The notes beneath the pieces were generated by a model. It was not told the DNA's origin. It did not search any database and saw only the letters and a list, made by a program, of their open reading frames with translations. Positions 34,056 through 43,791 of a stretch of DNA of 64,000 nt are shown piece after piece. Made by a program: the position numbers and the translations under genes. Every line of letters starts with the position of its first letter. The first letter of the stretch is position 1. This stretch comes from Candidatus Peregrinibacteria bacterium (GTDB taxonomy: Bacteria; Patescibacteriota; Gracilibacteria; UBA1369). Location of the stretch: the NCBI GenBank assembly GCA_020429235.1, contig JAGQLQ010000001.1, positions 30,587-94,586 of the forward strand, in the 5' to 3' direction.

Positions 34056-36209
34056 ATGAATAAACACATTTTTAAAAACAGACTTTCGGTAAAAAAAACA
34101 TTTAAAAATGTTTGCACCGCTACACTCATTACAAGCTTGATCGCACAAATAAGCCTGGCTGCAACCCAAGGAATCTGGCCGGACACCATAACTCCAAGCG
34201 ATCGTATTGTAACCAATGAAACAGGACCACAAGCTTTCCCGCACATTGTCCAAACTTCAGACGGAAACTATCTTGTAGAATTTCTTGATTTCCGGAATGG
34301 AAACGAAGACCTTTACATGAAAAAAATCAGCTCAACAGATGGATCTTTTATCTGGCCAAATGATGTACAAATAACATCTGATACCGGAACAGATACCTAT
34401 GGAAGCCTGGTTGCGGATAACGCAGAGGGAGGCATAATGACATGGAAAGATGCAAATGACGAAATTTATGTTTTAAAAATAAACTCAAGTGGAGCAACAA
34501 CATGGGGGCCAATCAACATAACATCCGATGCTTCATACCAAACTGGGGACTTCCCTATCTTACTCCACGACGGAAGCGGCGGAGCATATCTTGGATTTAG
34601 ATCAACCGACCTCCTTCTCACACACCTCGACAGTACTGGTGCTCTCGATTCCACCTGGAATACAGGAGCGAGTGACACTTACAAAGTAGTAACCCTCCCG
34701 GATCCTGTTAGCGGATCTGGAGGAAACATTGTTCAAATCTATGAAGACAGCTTTGGAAGCATCTTCCCAATATACTCAAAGGTCATTGGAGCTGATTTAG
34801 ATGCGTATGTTGTAAAAGTCAGCTCAACAGGAACACTCGCCGGTGCGCCCTGGGATGGCCCACTCAAAATAACAACCAATAATAGTGGAGGCACATTCAC
34901 ATCTCGATTTGATAGCAGCGACAACATCTATCTTGGATACACAACCAATGCAGGTGAAACAAAAGTTCAAAAAATAAACAGCAGCGGCTCATTACTCTGG
35001 GGAACAGGAACAACTCTCGACGCTACAGCAGGTGAAGTTCCAGGAATAGAACTGGATGGGGGCGGTGGAATCCTGGCCACCTGGCCAAACTGCGATGGCG
35101 CACATTGCGTAGCAGTTGCAAACCACATAATTAGCGGCGGAACACTCGATGGATCATGGAGCGGCCCTGTGGAAATATCAGATAATGGAGATGCATATGA
35201 CGAATACACCATTGCCGGAAGTGATGGAGCCAACCCAATCATCACAGATGGAAATGGAGGCGCTTTCATCGCCTTTACAACTGAAGAAGACGACACCATT
35301 CGTGTTCAACACCTTTTAAACGATGGCTCAATCGAACTTCCATATGCAGGAATTGTCCTTGGATCCACAAGCCCCGGTAGTGATGGCTTCCAAACAATGA
35401 TCAGCGATGGCAACAACCGGGCTGTAGTAGTATGGGCAGGGTTAGACAGTTCATTCGATGTTTATTCCCAACTCATTTCAGAGGTAAGCCCGACATTATG
35501 CGGCGCACTTTTAGACAATGATGATTCTGGCGGATCAACCATCAGTGAAGGATGTATAAGTCTTTCCATTTCGGCAGGAGCAATTAGCTTTGAAGACATC
35601 CCCGACAGCTTCAGTTTCCCAAACAAGTTCTCGTCATCTCTACCACAAGACAGTTTTAGCAATGACAACCCATCTACCGGAGTCGTTGATGTTGAATCAG
35701 AAACTGACGACATCATCACCATTTCAGATCTTCGTAATTCAGGTGGATTCGACCTTACTATTACCAGCTCAATTTTCGTTAACGAGAATGAAGACGAGAT
35801 CCCACTTGAAAACCTCTATATCGTTACTTCCTGCCCGGACGGTGACGACCTTGCATCCGACCTCTACGGATCCCCTACCAATTGTGACAACACCACTGGA
35901 GTCGAATTCGCAGATGGATCAACAGACATTGGCAATATGAATCAGGCATCAACCATTCACAGTGATAATGCCAACGGCACTGCCTCCAATTCAACAGAAC
36001 TCAATAATCTCATTAGCGCATACACAACAGATGGAACCAATTTTGATGCCGACCTCAATGACATCCCAGACACCATCACCCTCATGGAAAGCACTTCTGC
36101 ACGACTAGCCCGAATCAGCCAGGCTCTCAACTTCTACCTGAATCTTCCTGCCAATCAACCAGCCGGAACATACAATATCCTGTTCACTATCGACCTGATT
36201 CCAAACTAA
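34056..36209 (+). CDS. Secreted repeat protein with WxL-like C-terminal domain, copy 2
   Basis: A 717-residue paralogue of the preceding gene. Signal peptide near ISLAATQGIW; repeats around GNYLVEFLDF, GGIMTWKDA, GGAYLGFRS and GGAFIAFTT; C-terminal PDSFSFPNKFSS and ISDLRNSGGFDLTIT. It shares short identical phrases with copy 1 (such as ...LPQDSFSNDNP and GALDSTWNTG), so the pair arose by tandem duplication and then diverged. Both probably sit on the cell wall. The stop overlaps the next ATG by one base. Confidence 0.75.
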   Translation: MNKHIFKNRLSVKKTFKNVCTATLITSLIAQISLAATQGIWPDTITPSDRIVTNETGPQAFPHIVQTSDGNYLVEFLDFRNGNEDLYMKKISSTDGSFIWPNDVQITSDTGTDTYGSLVADNAEGGIMTWKDANDEIYVLKINSSGATTWGPINITSDASYQTGDFPILLHDGSGGAYLGFRSTDLLLTHLDSTGALDSTWNTGASDTYKVVTLPDPVSGSGGNIVQIYEDSFGSIFPIYSKVIGADLDAYVVKVSSTGTLAGAPWDGPLKITTNNSGGTFTSRFDSSDNIYLGYTTNAGETKVQKINSSGSLLWGTGTTLDATAGEVPGIELDGGGGILATWPNCDGAHCVAVANHIISGGTLDGSWSGPVEISDNGDAYDEYTIAGSDGANPIITDGNGGAFIAFTTEEDDTIRVQHLLNDGSIELPYAGIVLGSTSPGSDGFQTMISDGNNRAVVVWAGLDSSFDVYSQLISEVSPTLCGALLDNDDSGGSTISEGCISLSISAGAISFEDIPDSFSFPNKFSSSLPQDSFSNDNPSTGVVDVESETDDIITISDLRNSGGFDLTITSSIFVNENEDEIPLENLYIVTSCPDGDDLASDLYGSPTNCDNTTGVEFADGSTDIGNMNQASTIHSDNANGTASNSTELNNLISAYTTDGTNFDADLNDIPDTITLMESTSARLARISQALNFYLNLPANQPAGTYNILFTIDLIPN

Positions 36210-36691
36210 TGGCACCCATGCCACAAAAGAAAAACAAAAAAACAGTCAAAAATTCGTACGCCATGATCACCGCGCTCATGACACCCCAGGACCAAAACTT
36301 CCTGGGTTACGTTTTTGGTGGAGCAATTCTGAAACTCATGGATCAGATTGCCTACGTTTCCGCGGCGCGTCACAGCGGCAAATACTGCGTAACCGCTTCA
36401 TTCGACCGCGTTGACTTTAAAGAACATGTTCATGTAGGAGAACTCCTCACACTCAAATCCTGCGTGAACTTTGTAGGAAAAACCTCTATGGAGGTTGGCG
36501 TCCGGATAGAAGCCGAAGACCCAAAAACCGGCAAAGTCCGCCACACCGCCTCTGGCTATGTCACCATGGTAGCCATCGATAAAAACGGGAAACCAACAAC
36601 TGTCCCACAAATCATTCCAGAAACCGAAGACGAAAAACGCCGCTACCGTGAAGGCCAGATCCGCTACAAAATGCGCAAAGAGATCCGGTAA
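36209..36691 (+). CDS. Acyl-CoA thioesterase (hotdog fold)
   Basis: A 160-residue cytosolic hotdog-fold thioesterase of the YciA/acyl-CoA hydrolase type. MTPQDQNFLGYVFGGAILKLMDQIAYVSAARH contains the N-terminal Asp/His-rich active-site helix. FDRVDFKEHVHVGELLTLKS and TASGYVTMVAID follow as expected. It hydrolyses acyl-CoA to free acid and CoA. The start overlaps the surface gene's stop (TAATG); ATG 36218 is a plausible alternative. A basic stretch at the N-terminus (KKNKKTVK) is unusual. Confidence 0.88.
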   Translation: MAPMPQKKNKKTVKNSYAMITALMTPQDQNFLGYVFGGAILKLMDQIAYVSAARHSGKYCVTASFDRVDFKEHVHVGELLTLKSCVNFVGKTSMEVGVRIEAEDPKTGKVRHTASGYVTMVAIDKNGKPTTVPQIIPETEDEKRRYREGQIRYKMRKEIR

Positions 36692-37044
36692 CTTTTCCAT
36701 AATCTCTAAAAGATATATGGATTATTTCACAAGGAAGCAGCTGACACATTCATATGTTCTCCAGGATGGCGTTCAACCTTATGGATACTGTACCCCCAGC
36801 ATCCAATAGGTGGGTGTTCTCATGTTCAGACCACAGCCCGAACCGATCTTGAACTCCCTTAGTCATTACGAAGAGAGAGTATATAAGGTCTTCTTACGAA
36901 CACCCCAGAGTGAGATAACATTAATCCTTCTTACAAAAAAAATCAAGCTTTTCCTCTACAAGAAGCCAATACTAGCTATTGTGGCATTCAATGAATAATA
37001 CTACTAATACTTGAAAAATGGCAAGAAACCAGAACACAAATTCT
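36692..37044. other. 353-bp intergenic region without a clear gene
   Basis: No credible ORF: the 62-codon frame at 36810 has no family features. The only structure I see is an 8-bp inverted repeat, GGGTGTTC (36812-36819) with GAACACCC (36898-36905), enclosing a small GAAGA/TCTTC hairpin. A small RNA is possible but unsupported. Confidence 0.4.
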
Positions 37045-37695
37045 CTAAATACCAAGGAAAATTGCACTCTTAACCAAGAAATAAACAGTCCCCACAAACC
37101 AGGCCAAAGCCGAAACCCCCAAAATTCGCCCTAAAAAGAACCGGTCAAAAAGCAAAAACAACAAAAAATACATCTGTCCATTCCTTAAATAGTTCCGATA
37201 CGCAGACTCAAACCTCCTTGGAATCAAAAGTTGCACAAATTTCGACCCATCCAGAGGTGGAAAAGGCAACATATTAAAGGCAAAAAGCACAATACTCATA
37301 TCCACAATCGCAGACACCAGATTCAGCCCAATCGGCTCTCCCCCAAGCCCTAAAGTTGCCAAAAAAGCGCTTGAATACTTGAGAGGAATCGAAAAAAGGA
37401 TCGCTATCAACAGATTCGACAAAGGTCCAGCCAAAGCCGTAAGAGCTTCATCCCGTTTTGGCTTCTTAAAATAGCTCGGATTCACCGGAACCGGCTTCCC
37501 CCAACCAATCTGAATCAAAAAAATCAAAATGGTTCCGAAAGGATCCAAATGCTTGAGAGGATTCAAAGAAACACGTCCTTCAAGCCGCGCAGTAGGATCA
37601 CCAAGCGCATTTGCCACCCATGCGTGTGAAAATTCATGGATGGTAATAACAACGATGAGCCCAACAACCAGATAGAGAAGAGAAAAAAATTCCAT
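37045..37695 (-). CDS. Site-2 protease family (M50) membrane peptidase
   Basis: A 216-residue, multi-spanning M50 zinc metalloprotease of the minimal type. HEFSHAW (HExxH) lies in the first membrane segment, and NMLPFPPLDGSKFVQ contains the LDG motif with the third ligand. DPFGTILIFLIQIGWGKPVPVNPSYFKK is characteristic of the group. Such proteases cut membrane-spanning substrates within the bilayer, including anti-sigma factors. Two sigma/anti-sigma systems are encoded in this window, but no direct link is shown. Confidence 0.92.
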   Translation of the reverse strand: MEFFSLLYLVVGLIVVITIHEFSHAWVANALGDPTARLEGRVSLNPLKHLDPFGTILIFLIQIGWGKPVPVNPSYFKKPKRDEALTALAGPLSNLLIAILFSIPLKYSSAFLATLGLGGEPIGLNLVSAIVDMSIVLFAFNMLPFPPLDGSKFVQLLIPRRFESAYRNYLRNGQMYFLLFLLFDRFFLGRILGVSALAWFVGTVYFLVKSAIFLGI

Positions 37696-37753
37696 ATCAA
37701 AACTTGCAAATTCAAAAAAGCGTGGTAGACTGCTATGGCTTTAACCACATTGT

Positions 37754-38017
37754 ATGGCAAAAGTTTGTCAATTAACAGGGAAAAAACCGGCAACCGGAAA
37801 CAACCGAAGTCACTCTATGCGAGCGACAAAGCGACGTTTTCTTCCAAACACAAGCAAGAAAACTATCGTTGATCCAGTTACTGGTAAAAAAGTGAAGGTG
37901 CGAATCAGCACCCGAGCACAACGAACCCTGCTCAAAAATCCGGGAAAATTCTCTGCTGAGCTCAAGAAGCTCGTGAAGAAGAGTGAAAAACGAAACGCAA
38001 AGTCTCAACAGGCTTAA
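37754..38017 (+). CDS. rpmB: 50S ribosomal protein L28
   Basis: An 87-residue L28. [20 protein letters not shown] is the family's N-terminal signature, with the usual RRFLPN and [15 protein letters not shown] blocks. It diverges from the M50 protease and is followed by an intrinsic terminator and tRNA-Ser. A single ribosomal gene here, without partners, is the usual arrangement for rpmB. Confidence 0.96.
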   Translation: MAKVCQLTGKKPATGNNRSHSMRATKRRFLPNTSKKTIVDPVTGKKVKVRISTRAQRTLLKNPGKFSAELKKLVKKSEKRNAKSQQA

Positions 38018-38030
38018 TGTTTTCAACTTC

Positions 38031-38062
38031 AAAAAGGGTGCTACAATAACGGCGCCCTTTTT
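38031..38062 (+). terminator. Intrinsic terminator of rpmB
   Basis: AAAAAGGGTGC (38031-38041) with GCGCCCTTTTT (38052-38062), one G-U pair, ending in a T run. Confidence 0.85.
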
Positions 38063-38095
38063 TGCTGCTCAAAATCGGACAGTCAAATAAAATAT

Positions 38096-38185
38096 GGAGA
38101 GGTCGCATAGTGGCCTAGTGCGCTCGCTTGGAAAGCGGGTAGACTCGCAAGGGTCTCGGGGGTTCGAATCCCCCTCTCTCCGCCA
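38096..38185 (+). tRNA. tRNA-Ser (GGA)
   Basis: A 90-nt class II tRNA: acceptor GGAGAGG/TCTCTCC, anticodon loop TTGGAAA giving GGA, a long variable arm (TAGACTCGCAAGGGTCTC region), T-loop TTCGAAT and encoded GCCA. Confidence 0.96.
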
Positions 38186-38205
38186 TTTAAAAGTCATTGA
38201 ATAAA

Positions 38206-39345
38206 ATGGTCGAAATAGAATTGCCAAGTTTAAATTTCAATGAATATAATGAAGAAATTTCTTTATACAAAAACTACAAAGAAAAATGTTCTAAATTAGA
38301 AGAAGAAAAAAAATCCTTAGAGCCACCTTTTTTATTTATTTATGGGATAGTATTTATCTTAAGTTTCTTAGGAGTGATTTCCTATGGAGGAAATTTAAAA
38401 GGTGATTTCTGGGGAAGCTGTTTCGTTTCAATCATTTTAGCTTTTTATTTTTCTATATTTCTTCACGCCGTTCTATGTTCAGATTTCGCAGTAAACATCA
38501 TCAGTTTTGGAAAATTAAATAAACTAAACCAACAAAAAGAAAAACTAGAAGGTCTGTTAAATGATTCTTATTCAAGATTACACTCATTTGAGAAAAAAAT
38601 CCGTGAACACCTTGAAAATCAACTTGAAGGTTTTTTTGAAAATAATCTTTATAGAAAAAGAGCAGGAAATGCTGAATTTGAAGAATCACTTTCAGAATTT
38701 GCTAGCTTAATTGAAGAAGTATCAAAAATTAAGCTTGTAACTACGTATATACCATTAAAAGGCTATCAAGATTATTTAGAAAAAAGAACTACAAATCACA
38801 TATTTCAGTCTTCAAAAAAGAAAAGGGATCCCCATCCAATCAATAGTTTAATTAAAAATATCCTTGAGAAATCGCCAAAACAGCCTAAAAAAGCAATCCC
38901 ACCAGAAAAATTCTATAGAACAGTTCAAAAAATCAACAATTGGGAGGAAATAAACAAAAAAAGGACACTAACAGGACTAAAAGGAGAAGAAGTCATTGTT
39001 GTATTAGAGCAAGATTTCTTTAGATCTATTGGACGTGAGGATTTAGCTCAAAAAGTTAGGCATGTCTCTGCTGAAGATGGAGATGGTCTAGGATACGATA
39101 TTTTATCTTTTTTTGAAGATGGCAAAGAAAAATACATCGAAGTAAAAAGCACTACAGCTTCACTCAATTCCCCCTTTTATTTATCAAGAAACGAGTTGGC
39201 CTTTCTCAAAGAACACGACGAAGATGCTTTTATTTATAGAGTATTTCTTTCTGAAAAAAATCCTGAAATCATTTCATATTCAAGTAGTGAAGTTTTAAAT
39301 AAAAATGACCTTATTCCTATGCAGTATATGGTAAAGTTAAAATAA
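38206..39345 (+). CDS. Membrane-anchored DUF3883/PD-(D/E)xK nuclease-like protein
   Basis: A 379-residue protein: an N-terminal charged helix, two membrane segments (~42-60 and ~70-92), a coiled-coil region (~100-180), and a C-terminal domain (~255-370). There, GLKGEEVIVVLEQDFF, DGDGLGYDILSF and KEKYIEVKSTTA form a PD-(D/E)xK-type core (Asp...Glu-x-Lys) as in DUF3883 proteins of defence islands. ATG 38206 is 20 bp after tRNA-Ser. Codon use is far more AT-rich than its neighbours, pointing to recent transfer. Membrane tethering of such a nuclease-like domain is unusual. Confidence 0.75.
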   Translation: MVEIELPSLNFNEYNEEISLYKNYKEKCSKLEEEKKSLEPPFLFIYGIVFILSFLGVISYGGNLKGDFWGSCFVSIILAFYFSIFLHAVLCSDFAVNIISFGKLNKLNQQKEKLEGLLNDSYSRLHSFEKKIREHLENQLEGFFENNLYRKRAGNAEFEESLSEFASLIEEVSKIKLVTTYIPLKGYQDYLEKRTTNHIFQSSKKKRDPHPINSLIKNILEKSPKQPKKAIPPEKFYRTVQKINNWEEINKKRTLTGLKGEEVIVVLEQDFFRSIGREDLAQKVRHVSAEDGDGLGYDILSFFEDGKEKYIEVKSTTASLNSPFYLSRNELAFLKEHDEDAFIYRVFLSEKNPEIISYSSSEVLNKNDLIPMQYMVKLK

Positions 39346-39366
39346 AAATTACTAACATATCCCACC

Positions 39367-39708
39367 ATGAAAACATATAAAGGGTCATGCCATTGCGGCG
39401 CAGTACAGTACGAAGTCGACACCGACCTTGCCAGAGTTATCGACTGCAACTGCTCGCACTGCCACATGAAAGGATTAGTCCTCAACTTTGTTGACCAGGA
39501 AAAGTTTCGCCTCACCAAAGGAGAAGACCAACTCACTTCGTATCAGTTCAACACCAAAGGAATCGATCATCTTTTCTGCAAAAACTGCGGAACCCAATCT
39601 TTTGCAAAGGGAATAACCTTTCCTCAGGTTGGAATCAATGTCCGCTGTCTTGAAGGTGTAGACATATCTAAACTCACCCTCGAGCACTACAACGGGAAAG
39701 ATATCTAA
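39367..39708 (+). CDS. GFA/CENP-V family zinc-binding protein
   Basis: A 113-residue protein with the GFA fold. Zinc ligands are in SCHCGAVQYEV, NCSHCHMKG and LFCKNCGTQSFAKG. Family members were named for glutathione-dependent formaldehyde-activating enzyme, but many have no proven activity. It begins 21 bp after the nuclease-like gene yet has the codon use of the main genome, so it likely predates that insertion. Its 3' end overlaps the YdeI-like gene by 4 bp. Confidence 0.92.
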   Translation: MKTYKGSCHCGAVQYEVDTDLARVIDCNCSHCHMKGLVLNFVDQEKFRLTKGEDQLTSYQFNTKGIDHLFCKNCGTQSFAKGITFPQVGINVRCLEGVDISKLTLEHYNGKDI

Positions 39709-40085
39709 GCTTTCAAGGCTTCCTCCCAACGACCATCTTTCCTGGCAGCATCAACCTCTTTCTGGCCGGCCGCCTTCATTTTACCCGATTTCATAAGCTC
39801 CTCAGCAATGCCCCGATTAATTTTCGACCATTTACTCTTTGGGCGCCGCGCCGTAAATCTCAAAACATAAAAATTCTCGTCATACGTATTCTTCAGACCA
39901 TCAATCCATCCATACATAATAGCCGCCTCACGAGCTTCTGCATATGTCACCGATGGAATATTCGCTGCCTTTTTTGCAAACTTAAACCAAACCGCCCCTT
40001 CCTGCCCATGATGCTTTTTCAGCCAGTCCAAACACTCCCTCTGATTCTTAAACGTAAAAACCGGCAAATCTTTATGCATTTCCAT
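39705..40085 (-). CDS. YdeI-family protein
   Basis: A 126-residue cytosolic protein of the YdeI/OmpD-associated (bacteriocin-protection) family. The family pattern is seen in AVWFKFAKKAANIPSVTYAEAREAAIMYGWIDGLKNTYDENFYVLRFTARRPKSKWSKIN (key blocks: EAxxxGWIDG and RRPxSxWSxxN). Function is poorly known. It converges with the GFA gene. Confidence 0.88.
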   Translation of the reverse strand: MEMHKDLPVFTFKNQRECLDWLKKHHGQEGAVWFKFAKKAANIPSVTYAEAREAAIMYGWIDGLKNTYDENFYVLRFTARRPKSKWSKINRGIAEELMKSGKMKAAGQKEVDAARKDGRWEEALKA

Positions 40086-40148
40086 ACAGCAATCCTAACA
40101 TGAAAGCCTGAAGCCATGATATAGTTACTCCAAGACATAAACATCACC

Positions 40149-41138
40149 ATGAAAAAAACTCTTCTTCTTATCACCACTTTAGCCCTCGCAGGATGCAATC
40201 TTTTACAAGCACCTCAATCTCCAGCGCCAAATACTCAAACTGAAACAGAAATTCCAGAGCAGGAAATCCAACAAGAAACCGAAACAACCCCAGAAGACAT
40301 ATTCAGCCAGATCAACGCAGAAGTAGCAAACGCCACCATCACCACCAAAGAACTGGAAGGATTTTCAACCGAAGGATCTATCGCCACCTTTTATGAAATC
40401 AATGACGAAATTCGAAAAATTAAAGTCACTCACTTTGGAGAAACAGGAAAACGAGTAAACGAATTCTTCTACGAAGACAGCGACGAACCATTCGCAGCCA
40501 TAACAACACTCCACACATACAACGCACACATCATTGATCCAGAATTCGACGAATCCAAGACAACAGTAGAAAGTCAAACTTTGCATTTCCCCGAAGATGC
40601 AGAGACCAAAACTGGCGACGACCTCTTGCTCGAAGCTGATGAACTTCTTCACATCCTCTACGAACCACCATTCCCAAACGAAGAAAATGAACCTGACAAC
40701 CTCCAAAGCTACGCTAAAGACTATTTTAGCCTGACCTATCCATCAACATTCATGGTTCAAACCGCCGATAGAGACTATGGAAAACTCATTTCCACTGATG
40801 ACACGGTAATAGTCGAACTGTATTCACCGCTCTGGAGCGGAGAACCAACAAGCCTCTTCGAAAGAAGTAACGAAGACGAAATAGCCACAAAAACCACAAC
40901 CTCAACCGACTCTAACTCAAGCCTGGGAACAGGAACAACCCGCACCACCACATGGAAAACCTTCGAAGCCAAAGATGGCCTCTATACAAGATCTATCGAA
41001 GACAACCTCTTCACCGGACCAGATGGATCACAAACCCGCTACACCTGGTCTGTCCAATACAAAAATCAGGAAGCCTACGATCTCCACAAAGCAGAATATC
41101 TTCTTATAAAAGATTCTCTCATTCAATACGCCGACTAA
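40149..41138 (+). CDS. Predicted lipoprotein of unknown function
   Basis: A 329-residue protein with signal peptide and lipobox LALAGC (Cys17). A Pro/Gln/Glu-rich linker (~20-50) is followed by an acidic domain with few hydrophobic patches. YAKDYFSLTYPSTFMVQT near residue ~195 resembles the PsbP-like fold seen in other surface proteins here. No enzymatic motif is visible. It is probably anchored to the outer leaflet of the cytoplasmic membrane. Confidence 0.75.
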   Translation: MKKTLLLITTLALAGCNLLQAPQSPAPNTQTETEIPEQEIQQETETTPEDIFSQINAEVANATITTKELEGFSTEGSIATFYEINDEIRKIKVTHFGETGKRVNEFFYEDSDEPFAAITTLHTYNAHIIDPEFDESKTTVESQTLHFPEDAETKTGDDLLLEADELLHILYEPPFPNEENEPDNLQSYAKDYFSLTYPSTFMVQTADRDYGKLISTDDTVIVELYSPLWSGEPTSLFERSNEDEIATKTTTSTDSNSSLGTGTTRTTTWKTFEAKDGLYTRSIEDNLFTGPDGSQTRYTWSVQYKNQEAYDLHKAEYLLIKDSLIQYAD

Positions 41139-41140
41139 AC

Positions 41141-41335
41141 TTATTCAGCCATCGCCTTTTTACACGGCTCACAGAAAGCTGGAACTTCCCCAGTATCAGC
41201 CATTTTCCTTGAACAATCTTCACATGGCTCCACCTCTTTTAGTGGATGTCCGTACCGATCGCACCCCTCAGCTGCGCACATTCCCTGCATTGTGGAAAGC
41301 CCGGCACAAGAACCCATACAGTGGTACAATTTCAT
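41141..41335 (-). CDS. Small Cys-rich (zinc-ribbon-like) protein
   Basis: A 64-residue protein with nine Cys: CMGSC, MCAAEGC, CEDC and CEPC motifs, so probably binding one or two zinc ions. It has no signal peptide. Similar short Cys-rich proteins are common in candidate-phylum genomes. It converges with the lipoprotein gene, separated by 2 bp, so it is probably a genuine separate gene, but its function is unknown. Confidence 0.65.
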   Translation of the reverse strand: MKLYHCMGSCAGLSTMQGMCAAEGCDRYGHPLKEVEPCEDCSRKMADTGEVPAFCEPCKKAMAE

Positions 41336-41433
41336 AAGAACACGTTACGAAATACATCACTCCTCAGTATAGCCCATCCAGTTGCAAAAGCAAAAATCAC
41401 CTCTACAATATTATTATCCTTTAACCCCTTCAC

Positions 41434-41868
41434 ATGACTGACGATCAAAATTCTAAAAAAGATATGAATGAAATGACCGATAACGACTGGAAAGAAAAAC
41501 TGACCGACGAACAGTACAACATCACCCGTAAAGGTGGGACAGAAGCACCTTTTACCGGCAAATACTACAAAAACAAAGAGTCCGGAACCTATATGTGTGT
41601 CTGCTGTGGAGCCGAACTCTTTTCATCTGACACCAAGTTCGAATCCGGGTCTGGATGGCCAAGCTTTTCCGATCCTAAAAATCTGGAACATATTAAGTTG
41701 CTGGAAGACACCAGCCATGGGATGATTCGCACCGAAGTTCGATGCAAAAAATGTGACGCGCATTTAGGCCATGTGTTTGACGATGGTCCAACCGATTCAG
41801 GAAAACGATACTGCATTAACTCCGCCGCTCTCGACTTTAAAAAGAAAGAGGACACCAATGAAAAGTAA
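41434..41868 (+). CDS. msrB: Peptide methionine-R-sulfoxide reductase B
   Basis: A 144-residue Msr[47 protein letters not shown] and [11 protein letters not shown] include both CxxC zinc pairs and the catalytic Cys near the end (RYCINS). It reduces the R-epimer of methionine sulfoxide, complementing the separate msrA at 29029. The 3' end overlaps the GH15 gene by 11 bp. Confidence 0.97.
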   Translation: MTDDQNSKKDMNEMTDNDWKEKLTDEQYNITRKGGTEAPFTGKYYKNKESGTYMCVCCGAELFSSDTKFESGSGWPSFSDPKNLEHIKLLEDTSHGMIRTEVRCKKCDAHLGHVFDDGPTDSGKRYCINSAALDFKKKEDTNEK

Positions 41869-43777
41869 GGAACTCCACATCAACGACTACAGCATTATTG
41901 GAGATCTTCTGACTGTCGCTCTCATCGGCAAAGATGGATCAATCGACTGGTACTGCATTCCTCACATCAACTCCCCGAGCGTTTTTGCTGCCATGTTGGA
42001 CAAAGACAAAGGAGGTAACTGCACAATCCAACCTTCAAAAAAGTTCAAATCCAGACAAAAGTACATCAAGAATACGAATGTTCTGGAAACCCATTTCAAA
42101 ACGCAAACCGGAACATTTGTTTTGACCGATTTCATGCCGGTAAAGCATGTCGAAAAACCGTACGAAAACACGTTCCCAACGCTGATTCGAAAAATCACCT
42201 GCACAAAAGGGAAAGGAGAAATAAATCTAGAATTCCAACCGCACTTTGACTACGCGCGCTCAAGCATGTCTTTCCAAAAAACGGATCGCGGGGCAGTCGC
42301 CAATAATCACAAAGAGTCGCTTTACATCGACACCTCTATCCCCCTTGAAGTCGACTCCAAAGGAGCTGCAGGGAGCATAAATCTAAAACAGGGCGAAAGC
42401 GTTTGGGTTACTCTTCAATACAATGACGACCGCCGGCTCATGGAAGAACAATGCCAAAAAGCATTGGAAACAACCATCGCCTTCTGGCGAAGCTGGATTA
42501 ATGATTGCGATGTTTGCCAACCCGAAAGTGGGCTTTTTACCGGGCCGTGGAAGGATGTGATTATTCGATCAGGACTCGTTCTAAAATTGCTCATCCAGGA
42601 TATGACCGGCGCCATCTGCGCGGCAGCCACCACTTCCCTCCCCGAACACATTGGCGGCGAGCGAAACTGGGACTACCGCTTCAACTGGATCCGCGATGCC
42701 GCCTTCACCGTCCGCGCACTCTACAAACTCGGCTACGTAAAGGAGGCTCGCAAAAACCTGGAATGGTTCATGAAAATCTGCACCGAAAACACCGCTCCAG
42801 AAGAGATCCAGATTATGTACGGACTCCACGGAGAAAAAGATCTGGAAGAACAAACCCTCGATCACCTCTCCGGCTACATGAATTCTCAGCCAGTCCGCAT
42901 TGGAAATGGAGCCGCCAAACAAAAACAGCTCGACATCTATGGTGAACTGGTCAACGCGTTCTATGAAACCAGCCGCTTCGGCATCGACATCTCTGACCGC
43001 GAATGGAAATTTCTTAGCAAAATCGTCGATTACGTCTGCGAAGTATGGAACACCAAAGACGCAGGAATCTGGGAAGTTCGTGGCGGATACCAACATTTCG
43101 TTCACTCAAAACTCATGTGCTGGGTTGCACTGGATCGCGCGCTCAAAATGGCCGACAAGCATGATAAAGATTGCCCACGAGAAAAATGGACAACCGTGCG
43201 TCAACAAATCCACGAAGACATCCTGGAAAAAGGATTCAACTCCAAAATCAACAGCTTTGTTCAGGCGTATGAATCAGACATCATCGACGCCACCTGCCTC
43301 CTCATACCAATCTACAAATTTCTCCCCTTCGACGACCCACGCATCCAGGGAACACTCAACGCCGTCCTCAAAAAAATCACCACCAAAGAAGGACTCGTCT
43401 ACCGCTACGAACACCGCACCGACGACGGACTGAAAGGCGAAGAAGGCGCATTCCTCCTGTGCTCTTTCTGGCTCATAGACGTACTCGCCTACTCAGGCCG
43501 GATCCAGGAAGCCAAAAGCCTCTTCTTTAAAATGCTCGAATGCACCAGCCCTACCGGACTTTTAGCAGAAGAGTTCGATCCAAAACACAACATTGCTCTG
43601 GGGAACTATCCTCAGGCATACAGCCACATTGGACTCATCAACAGTGCCCTGTACATTGAAAAAGCTCAGAAAAAAGGACTCGACACAAACCCCAAAGGCG
43701 AATTCAAAGAACTGGCCACCCGACTCAAAAACATTACCAAAGAGGCCCGCGCAAAACGTCGCGTCAAAAATTTTTAA
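41858..43777 (+). CDS. Glycoside hydrolase family 15 (glucoamylase/trehalase-like)
   Basis: A 639-residue GH15 enzyme: N-terminal beta-sandwich (~1-230) and an (alpha/alpha)6 catalytic barrel. [27 protein letters not shown] is the N-terminal family signature. [27 protein letters not shown] and [17 protein letters not shown] carry the substrate-binding and general-acid region. [16 protein letters not shown] closes the domain. Homologues cleave trehalose or maltodextrins. No signal peptide, so it acts inside the cell, perhaps on storage glucan. ATG 41858 overlaps msrB; longer starts run deeper into msrB. Confidence 0.93.
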   Translation: MKSKELHINDYSIIGDLLTVALIGKDGSIDWYCIPHINSPSVFAAMLDKDKGGNCTIQPSKKFKSRQKYIKNTNVLETHFKTQTGTFVLTDFMPVKHVEKPYENTFPTLIRKITCTKGKGEINLEFQPHFDYARSSMSFQKTDRGAVANNHKESLYIDTSIPLEVDSKGAAGSINLKQGESVWVTLQYNDDRRLMEEQCQKALETTIAFWRSWINDCDVCQPESGLFTGPWKDVIIRSGLVLKLLIQDMTGAICAAATTSLPEHIGGERNWDYRFNWIRDAAFTVRALYKLGYVKEARKNLEWFMKICTENTAPEEIQIMYGLHGEKDLEEQTLDHLSGYMNSQPVRIGNGAAKQKQLDIYGELVNAFYETSRFGIDISDREWKFLSKIVDYVCEVWNTKDAGIWEVRGGYQHFVHSKLMCWVALDRALKMADKHDKDCPREKWTTVRQQIHEDILEKGFNSKINSFVQAYESDIIDATCLLIPIYKFLPFDDPRIQGTLNAVLKKITTKEGLVYRYEHRTDDGLKGEEGAFLLCSFWLIDVLAYSGRIQEAKSLFFKMLECTSPTGLLAEEFDPKHNIALGNYPQAYSHIGLINSALYIEKAQKKGLDTNPKGEFKELATRLKNITKEARAKRRVKNF

Positions 43778-43791
43778 AAAAGATTCTCACC

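Noticed and set aside
36810..36998. 62-residue ORF in the intergenic region
   Set aside because: No ribosome site, no family-like segments, and random composition.
42581..43105. Long ORF antisense to the GH15 gene
   Set aside because: It lies wholly inside a conserved catalytic domain coded on the other strand.
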